Positions 5,381 through 10,789 of a stretch of 10,789 nucleotides of DNA are shown piece after piece (within the stretch, counting starts at the first letter, position 1; every line of letters begins with the position of its first letter). Made by a program: the position numbers and the translations under genes. The stretch lies in NCBI GenBank assembly GCA_024636395.1, contig JAGXHD010000043.1, forward strand, positions 1 to 10,789, written 5' to 3'. The notes beneath the pieces are model-generated. The model was given only the letters and a program-made list of their open reading frames with translations, was not told the origin of the DNA and searched no databases. The DNA is from Sulfitobacter sp. Lineage in GTDB: Bacteria > Pseudomonadota > Alphaproteobacteria > Rhodobacterales > Rhodobacteraceae.

Positions 5381-6984
5381 TTTTCCGCCTTGGTCTCGCG
5401 ACGCTGGTGCTGTTCTTGGTTTTGATCCAGCCCAACCATCCTGGCGCCATGACTTGGGGCGCGCTGCGCCTGTTTCCGCTTGAATTACCAGCGATTATCC
5501 TGACGCTGATCGCACTTGGTGACGGACGCGTGGGCAGGCTCGTTCGCGGGGCTCTGGTGTTTGCGCTCACGCTGATCGTAGTGCTCAAGACAGCCGATAT
5601 TGTAAGTTTCAACGCGCTGTCGCGCGGCTTCAATCCGGTGGCCGACATGCTACTGGTCGATGCTTTCGTACGCCTGCTGGCCGGCGCTGTGGGCGGGGTT
5701 CTGGCGGGGCTGGCCGTCTTAGGCGCGGTGCTTTCGATCTTTGCGATTGCAGCCGTTCTATGGTGGTCAATGCGGGTTTGGGCGGGTCTTTCGGTGCCGG
5801 GCGCGAGGCTTTTCGCGCTGCCTGCTGCGGTGGCCTGCGCGCTGGTTGTGGCGCAGGTGGGGCAGTCGATGGGTACTTGGCGCTTGCCTTTTCCATCGCC
5901 CGGCGCCGCATTTACGGCGCGCGTGGGGGCCGAGCGCGTTTCGCTGGTCCGCCGTACCGTGGCGGAGATCGCAGCATTCCGGGAGGAGGTGAAACAAGAT
6001 CCGTTTACGGATGCGCGCGATCTTTTGGACCAGATCGACCGTGATGTTCTGGTGATTTTTGTCGAGAGCTACGGGCGAACGAGCCACGATACGCCGCTTT
6101 ATGCGGATGTGCACCGTGAAACGATGGCGCGGTATGAGGCTCAGCTCAGCGCCGCCGGGCTGACCATGCAATCGGGTTTTCTGGAAGCACCGACGCGCGG
6201 CGGGCAAAGCTGGCTGTCGCATGCGACGCTGGCGAACGGGCTCTGGGTCAATAATCAGGTCCGGTACGGCGCAGCATTGGCGAGTGGGCGCGAAACGCTA
6301 TTCCACCATGCTGCCAACAACGGCTTTAGCACTGCCGCCGTCATGCCGCAGATCACACTTGATTGGCCCGAATCCGAAGTGATGGGATTTGACGAGGTGC
6401 TCGCCGCGAAGGATCTTGGATACCATGGCTTGCCGTTCAACTGGGTCACGATGCCGGACCAGTTCACCCTTGCCGCGCTTGACCGCCTGGTGCGGCATGA
6501 CGTGGACGCAAACCGTTTCGTTCAGGTCGCGCTTGCCACGTCCCATGCGCCTTGGGTGCCGGTTCCGGAAATCCTGCCCTGGGACGCGCTGGGCGACGGG
6601 CAAGTCTTCAACGACGTTGCAACCTCTGGGGATACACCGGAGGTCGTCTGGCGTGATCGCGACCGTATTCGCGCGCAATACAGCCTTGCGATCGACTACG
6701 CGCTTAGTGCTGTTTTCGAATACGCCTTGAGACATGCCGCCGATCCACCCTTGATGGTCGTTTTGGGGGACCATCAGGCAGCGGAATTCGTAGCACTTGA
6801 TTCGCGTGCCCATGTGCCCGTGCATGTAATCGGGCCTCAACGACTCGTTCAGGCGCTCTCGCAGATTGCGCCGGATCCGGGATTGCTGCCCGGCGCCGAT
6901 ACGGTTCCGATCCCGATGGACAAGGTGCGTGATATTTTTCTCGATGCCTACTCGTCGCGGATCGCCGTCATGGCCGACGATTAA
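5377..6984 (+). CDS. Polytopic sulfatase / LtaS-MdoB-like alkaline phosphatase superfamily protein
   Basis: A 535-residue protein with about five N-terminal membrane helices (roughly 3-19, 33-49, 56-75, 98-130, 145-163) and an extracytoplasmic catalytic domain from about 220. Visible are the strand-metal motif VLVIFVESYG (E230), a glycine/serine nucleophile region GGQSWLSHAT (275-284), ATSHAPW (H390) like the substrate-site His of LtaS-type enzymes, and VVLGDHQAAE with D465 and H466. This architecture fits enzymes that transfer glycerol-phosphate or phosphoethanolamine groups from phospholipid to a glycan or lipid A, or hydrolases of that family. The nucleophile (S278, S281 or T284) cannot be fixed without alignment. 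The start is ATGA-coupled to the CDP-alcohol enzyme; an in-frame ATG at 5188 lies inside that gene and is rejected. The superfamily is confident; the reaction is unknown. Confidence 0.85.
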   Translation: MIFRLGLATLVLFLVLIQPNHPGAMTWGALRLFPLELPAIILTLIALGDGRVGRLVRGALVFALTLIVVLKTADIVSFNALSRGFNPVADMLLVDAFVRLLAGAVGGVLAGLAVLGAVLSIFAIAAVLWWSMRVWAGLSVPGARLFALPAAVACALVVAQVGQSMGTWRLPFPSPGAAFTARVGAERVSLVRRTVAEIAAFREEVKQDPFTDARDLLDQIDRDVLVIFVESYGRTSHDTPLYADVHRETMARYEAQLSAAGLTMQSGFLEAPTRGGQSWLSHATLANGLWVNNQVRYGAALASGRETLFHHAANNGFSTAAVMPQITLDWPESEVMGFDEVLAAKDLGYHGLPFNWVTMPDQFTLAALDRLVRHDVDANRFVQVALATSHAPWVPVPEILPWDALGDGQVFNDVATSGDTPEVVWRDRDRIRAQYSLAIDYALSAVFEYALRHAADPPLMVVLGDHQAAEFVALDSRAHVPVHVIGPQRLVQALSQIAPDPGLLPGADTVPIPMDKVRDIFLDAYSSRIAVMADD

Positions 6985-7919
6985 TGGGGGGCCTTTCTGC
7001 GATGCTATGGCGCACAGTACAGATCGTCGTGCTGATTGTGCTTGCGGTGCTCCTCTGGCGCGCGGCGGACGGGCGCGCGGCGCTCGAGCATCTGCGGTCC
7101 GCCGATCTGCGCTGGCTGGCGGTGGCGGTCCTGGTACTCACGGTCCAGACCGTTCTGTCCGCGCAGCGTTGGCGTGTGACGGCGGCGCAGCTCGGGTTGG
7201 CCATACCCGCGATGTCTGCGCTGCGCGAATACTATCTTGCACAGGTGGTCAATCAGACCCTGCCGGGAGGTGTTCTGGGCGATGCGAGCCGCGCGGTCAG
7301 ATGGCGCGCGCAGGCGGGTTTGCGGGTTTCAGCGCAGGCGGTGGTGTTCGAGCGGATTGCAGGACAACTGGGTCTGGTAGCAATCCTCGGCTGTGGTCTG
7401 GCTTTTGCACTTGCCATCCCCTCTGATCTTGCATGGCCGGTCTGGCTCTTGCGTGCGCTGGGCCTCGGGACGGCTCTCGCAATCAGCATTGGAATAGCTG
7501 CCCTGACGCTGCCTGCTCTGCGCCGCGCGGCCGAGCCGTTCTTCCGGGCTGTTTGCGCTCCCGAGGTGCGGCTCCAACAAACTGCGCTGAGCCTCGCCAT
7601 AGCGCTGTGCAACGTCGCGGCTTTCGTGGCCTGTGCACAGGCGCTTGGGATTGCCATGTCGGTCGTGGCGATGGCGGCTCTGGTCCCGCTGATCCTCTTT
7701 GCGATGATCCTGCCGATTTCTGTTGCTGGCTGGGGTCTGCGTGAAGGAGCTGCTGCAGCGCTTTTTCCGGTTATGGGCGCTACGTCTTCGGAGGGTCTGG
7801 CGACGAGTGTGGCGTTTGGTCTGGTCTTTCTTGCAACGAGTTTGCCTGGCATCGCCGTGCCCTTGCTTGCGCGGGAGAAAACATCACCGCTGGTCCAGGA
7901 GCCTTTCGATGCGACATAA
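6984..7919 (+). CDS. UPF0104 / lysylphosphatidylglycerol synthase transmembrane-domain (flippase-like) protein
   Basis: This 311-residue integral membrane protein of the LPG synthase TM-region (MprF N-domain, AglD) family has members that move or help modify membrane lipids and prenyl-linked glycans. About seven or eight hydrophobic segments are visible. The family landmark VNQTLPGGVLGDASRAVRW lies near residues 88-106, and a second conserved loop near 245-255 reads LPISVAGWGLREG. No aminoacyl-transferase domain follows, so it is the membrane module alone. The ATG overlaps the sulfatase stop as TAATG; a second ATG at 7002 with G-rich sequence before it is an alternative start. The gene is placed between the sulfatase-like enzyme and FkbM. 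Translocation of the lipid made by this operon is the natural inference. Confidence 0.88.
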   Translation: MGGLSAMLWRTVQIVVLIVLAVLLWRAADGRAALEHLRSADLRWLAVAVLVLTVQTVLSAQRWRVTAAQLGLAIPAMSALREYYLAQVVNQTLPGGVLGDASRAVRWRAQAGLRVSAQAVVFERIAGQLGLVAILGCGLAFALAIPSDLAWPVWLLRALGLGTALAISIGIAALTLPALRRAAEPFFRAVCAPEVRLQQTALSLAIALCNVAAFVACAQALGIAMSVVAMAALVPLILFAMILPISVAGWGLREGAAAALFPVMGATSSEGLATSVAFGLVFLATSLPGIAVPLLAREKTSPLVQEPFDAT

Positions 7920-8649
7920 TCAAAGCGGCATCGGCAGGTCGCTCGACGTCTATTACCGCGATGCTGCTCGTACTGCGCGGATGGATCAACTCAATGGCCA
8001 TTTCGTGAAGAAGGGCGCCTTGGTGTTTGACATCGGTGCGCATGTGGGCGATCGGACCGGCAGTTTTTTGCGGCTCGGGGCACGTGTCGTGGCGCTTGAG
8101 CCTCAGCCGCGGGTTTTCCGCGCCCTGCGCCTGATCCACGGGCGCACCCCCGGCGCAATTATGCGCAGCGAAGCCGTAGGCGCGGCACCGGGGTACTTCG
8201 AGATGTTCGTAAACAGCGACAACCCGACGATTTCCACGCTGTCGCCTGATCTGATTGCCGCGGCGCGATCGGCAGATAGTTGGCAAGGGCAGGTCTGGGA
8301 CGGGCAGATCAGCGTCCGCGTGACAACACTCGACCTGCTTGTCGCGAGCTACGGCCTGCCGGATTTTGTCAAAATCGATGTGGAGGGCCACGAGGCGGAG
8401 GTGCTGGCGGGGTTGAGCAAACCGCTGCCGCTTTTGTCGTTTGAGTTTACGACCATCCAGCGTGATGTAGCCTATGCCTGTATCGCACGGCTTTCCGCGA
8501 TTGGGCGATACAGTTTTAATCTGAGCCTCGGGGAGGATCACGCATTGCAATGCGAAGAATGGATTTCCGCAGTCGAGATGGAGAAGTTCATCGCGCGGCT
8601 GCCCGAGGGCGCCAATTCAGGCGATGTCTACGCTCGGCTGGAGGCGTAG
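7909..8649 (+). CDS. FkbM family methyltransferase
   Basis: A 246-residue SAM-dependent methyltransferase of the FkbM family, which usually O-methylates sugars or polyketide hydroxyls. Motif I is VFDIGAHVGDRTG (39-51), the acidic ribose-binding segment is VALEPQP (61-67, E64), and the family hallmark FVKIDVEGHEAEVL is at 153-166. The ATG at 7909 has AGGAG 8 nt upstream and overlaps the previous gene by 11 nt. A much longer in-frame opening from 7723 is an Arg/Trp-rich shadow inside the upstream gene. As the last gene of the operon it may methylate a sugar or head group of the lipid made upstream. The family call is firm; the acceptor is unknown. Confidence 0.93.
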   Translation: MRHNQSGIGRSLDVYYRDAARTARMDQLNGHFVKKGALVFDIGAHVGDRTGSFLRLGARVVALEPQPRVFRALRLIHGRTPGAIMRSEAVGAAPGYFEMFVNSDNPTISTLSPDLIAAARSADSWQGQVWDGQISVRVTTLDLLVASYGLPDFVKIDVEGHEAEVLAGLSKPLPLLSFEFTTIQRDVAYACIARLSAIGRYSFNLSLGEDHALQCEEWISAVEMEKFIARLPEGANSGDVYARLEA

Positions 8650-8672
8650 GGCTGTAGGCCTCCTGCAGCCCT
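8648..8672 (+). terminator. Terminator-like hairpin at the end of the lipid operon
   Basis: AGGGCTGTAGG (8648-8658) pairs with CCTGCAGCCCT (8662-8672) around a CCT loop: an 11-bp stem with one G-T wobble, beginning inside the fkbM stop codon. No T-run follows, so it may act as an mRNA 3' end or in either direction instead of as a classic intrinsic terminator. Confidence 0.5.
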
Positions 8673-8880
8673 GCTTGAAGTGCGGACCTTAGTGTCTGGC
8701 CTTGCTGGGACTTATCGCCAGCTCACGCCCGAAAGGGCAACGTGCGCAACCGTTATGGGATCGTCCAGCAGCGCCGATGCGCTGCAGTTGATCAGCGCGA
8801 ACTCTTGCGTAGCGGCTCCACAAACTGAGGGCCGAGGAACAACGTGATGATGGAATTCAGGGTAGGCAGGCTCCGAGTTT

Positions 8881-9024
8881 TCACACAACCTCCAGTACCA
8901 CAAAGATCGGCATGATCGAGACGCTGAAGATGCCTGCCGACGCAAGCGCGACGCCGACGAAACACAGCATCACCGCGAAGAGCACGGAGACAAGACCGCA
9001 CCGCCGGTCGGTGGGGGTGGTCAT
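8881..9024 (-). CDS. Possible 47-residue single-span membrane peptide
   Basis: The frame begins MTTPTDRRCGLVSVLFAVML and continues through a hydrophobic span of roughly 30 residues to IFVVLEVV and a TGA. The sequence looks like a real membrane helix behind a short charged start. The ribosome binding site is not convincing (only GAGCGC upstream). It lies 62 nt downstream of the broken secreted-protein gene on the same strand, so it may be the truncated remnant of a second gene of that unit. No family is recognised. Confidence 0.3.
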   Translation of the reverse strand: MTTPTDRRCGLVSVLFAVMLCFVGVALASAGIFSVSIMPIFVVLEVV

Positions 9025-9086
9025 GATATGGAGTGCGCTCGGCCGCTCGGCCCGGCGCACGGACGGCCATCTTTCACGGGAGGGGA

Positions 9087-9513
9087 TTAATCGCCAAACA
9101 GAACCCGCACGTACTCGATAACGTTCACGGGGATCTGCGTGGTCGCTTCCGTGCCAAGATTGGCCACATCTGTATTGATCAATTGCGCACCGCATCGCTG
9201 ACCTCATCGGTATCCAGCGCAGTGGCCGGGCGAAATAGAGCTATGGGTCGACGTAGAGATTATATCGCGGTCCTCTCGGCACCAGCTTAAGGAGCTCGTC
9301 ATTACTCTTTCGTGGATGGCACCTGGAACTCCACCCCGACCCGCTGCGCAACCGACGGCATGGTCAGCACTTGTGACTATGCGTTGGGTCCGAAGGCCAG
9401 ACCGTCGCCCGCGTGCACCAAACCCGATCTCTACCCTACTCGTGGCGCAGAGCATTCGATCCTGTGGCCTAACGGACGCCGCGAAAAGGAGCGCCATACC
9501 GGCGAATACGCAT
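9087..9513 (-). pseudogene. Decayed gene for a small exported protein (several frameshifts and stops)
   Basis: An ATG at 9513 has AGAGGAAC 3-10 nt upstream. Protein-like segments then follow in changing frames: a signal-peptide-like VFAGMALLFAAS; DGLAFGPNA, a TAG (9377-9379), then SQVLTMPSVAQRVGVEFQVP; DELLKLVPRGPRYNLYVDP ending in a TAG (9241-9243), then LYFARP; ATALDTDEVSDAVRN; and LINTDVANLGTEATTQIPVN up to FGD and a TAA at 9087-9089. Their order and spacing would suit one gene of about 140 codons with about four indels and two nonsense changes. The protein family is not recognised, and some joins may be coincidental. Confidence 0.4.
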
Positions 9514-10789
9514 GTGGTTCCTCTGTTAATTGTATCCGTGGTTACGATTCTGCTCTCTCGTTTGAGCCTTTTAGGCGCTGGAATCGAGGCTGCGGATTTC
9601 CCAATCCTTCACTGGCGTCAATGCCGGAAGCGTTCCGTGTTTATTCCTCGGACCGGAGGGGTCCTCTTGGTTAAACCGGAAGTATTTTCGGAAAAGCCCT
9701 CAAAGAAGCGGAGTGGCATGAGCGTGGCTGCGCAGGCTGCTAGGGCTGAAAAGATAACGCGAGCGGAAGTGATCATCACAACCGTGCAGGGTTCGCGCGA
9801 TCAGCAGGCGCCGCTCAAGGCGTTGGAATACTGCCGCGCTGGACAGCCGTCTGGCGACGCTCCGCGGTGAGCCCCCCGCGGGCCAACGGTTGGAAATGCG
9901 CGGCGTGCCACTGATTGCTCCGCAAAATCCTTCACCATCGACAATTAGAGGTCCGGGTCTCTACGGGTGCCCTAGGTCGTCAAAATGGATCCTTCGTATC
10001 ATCTAGAGTGCCCGGTGTGTGGCTAGATGCACGAGCGAGCACATTTTATGGTCCTGCGTACCGGCTTTCAGCTTGCCACTTGGTATTTGTCAGACTGCGA
10101 TGATTTCGAAACCTAAATGATGAACTGCGATTCATCCAGATGCAGTCCATGTTGATCGTGGCTTTTGCCGAACGACTTAAGTGTGCGACACGAAAAATGC
10201 AGATCGGCGTCAACCAAGAATTCCGACCGATCTGCAATGCGGCATCTGGCGTCGGTCGATCCAGGTTCGTTGCATTCTTGATCGCAGGCTGGGTGAGATT
10301 TTCTCTTTGATTCAAAAGCACCATTTATTTTCGGTGATGAAACAACGCGCAGAAACCAGAAATTTTCTTGTTCATTCAGAACCTGTCGCAATAGCGGAAC
10401 TCTGCGTGCAGCCCCAGAGCGGAGTTTCTGCAAAGGCTCCGTGAAAGAGCCAGGCTGCCCCCCCAAACGCGACTGACCGGAAGGTGCGGTGATCGAGTGT
10501 ACCGATCGGGGAGGCGATCGAAGGCTTGCAGGATTGTTCGAGAAAGATATCTATCGGCTGACTGCGCTCATAAGAAACCATTTAAAATTTCTCTTGCGCT
10601 GATGCCACCGCAGAGAATTCCGGTGCAATGTGAGCGGTGTATGCTGCGGAACAGCAGATGCATCGAAGCCAGCCACTCCTGGCGATCTTTGTGGAAAAAA
10701 GTGCAGGGCCGTATATTCCCAGCTGCGTGATACAGATGATGAAAGTCTCCGAGACCTGTAGTCAGGACGCCCTGAAAAACTTTCCCAAC
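9514..10789. other. Right flank without a recognisable gene
   Basis: No frame here combines a believable start, ribosome binding site and protein-like sequence. The most protein-like stretches are a plus-strand one at about 9680-9869 (KKRSGMSVAAQAARAEKITR) and one at about 10110-10315, and neither is recognised. The stretch 10100-10400 is visibly more A/T-rich than the operons on the left. No tRNA, transposase or CRISPR repeat is seen. It could be decayed sequence, a long regulatory region, or the edge of an island. Confidence 0.5.
10198..10236. repeat. Perfect 10-bp inverted repeat with a 19-nt spacer
   Basis: TGCAGATCGG (10198-10207) and CCGATCTGCA (10227-10236) are exact reverse complements, separated by 19 nt. 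This could be a stem-loop RNA or a two-site protein-binding element. It lies in the gene-free, A/T-richer part of the right flank. No function is evident. Confidence 0.5.

Noticed and set aside
7723..7908. N-terminal extension of the FkbM protein
   Set aside because: Arg/Trp-rich sequence inside the UPF0104 gene; the ATG at 7909 has a strong AGGAG site.
9316..9870. 184-codon plus-strand open frame
   Set aside because: Its first half is antisense to the more protein-like minus-strand remnant, its composition is odd, and no motif or ribosome binding site is seen; at most its end (about 9680-9869) might be a remnant.
10113..10466. 117-codon minus-strand open frame and its overlapping plus-strand frames
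   Set aside because: No recognisable family, no good ribosome binding site, and several frames on both strands are about equally open.
10745..10755. GTCTC-C-GAGAC dyad near the right edge
   Set aside because: Five-bp arms only, with no context to support a function.

Overview
The window looks like chromosome of an alphaproteobacterium, most likely a Rhodobacteraceae (Roseobacter-group) species. The reasons are the GC-rich coding sequence, the tight operons with ATGA and TAATG junctions, and a RibA with a long, catalytically empty N-terminal domain in front of the GTP cyclohydrolase II domain, which as I recall is usual in that family. This placement is inference from recall, not from a search.

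Positions 1-3060 form a minus-strand module that reads leftward and runs off the left edge. It holds a PTPS/QueD-fold protein, a small SAM-dependent methyltransferase, a RibD-type reductase without a deaminase domain, and RibA. A probable internal promoter and a perfect 12-bp palindrome lie between the methyltransferase and the reductase gene. RibA opens GTP to a diaminopyrimidine, and the reductase acts on that class of intermediate. The PTPS-like protein lacks nearly all residues needed for PTPS/QueD chemistry. I infer either a riboflavin locus with additions or, more interestingly, a branch pathway to an undescribed pteridine or pyrimidine product.

Positions 3073-4561 hold a divergent endonuclease/exonuclease/phosphatase gene (+), preceded by a short translated-looking peptide, and a convergent cytochrome b561 gene (-) that overlaps its 3' end by 26 bp.

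Positions 4643-8649 are one tight plus-strand operon: CDP-alcohol phosphatidyltransferase, polytopic sulfatase/LtaS-like enzyme, UPF0104 (lysyl-PG synthase/flippase-like) membrane protein and FkbM methyltransferase. Every junction overlaps. Together they suggest synthesis, head-group modification and perhaps translocation of a membrane lipid or lipid-linked glycan. The operon ends in a strong hairpin.

Positions 8650-10789 carry no intact gene that I recognise. On the minus strand there are remnants of what looks like a small secreted-protein gene broken by several frameshifts and stops (9087-9513), followed by a possible 47-residue membrane peptide. The last 1.3 kb has no convincing coding frame, looks more A/T-rich in places, and contains a 10-bp perfect inverted repeat. 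I see no tRNA, rRNA, CRISPR array, transposase or phage gene in the window.
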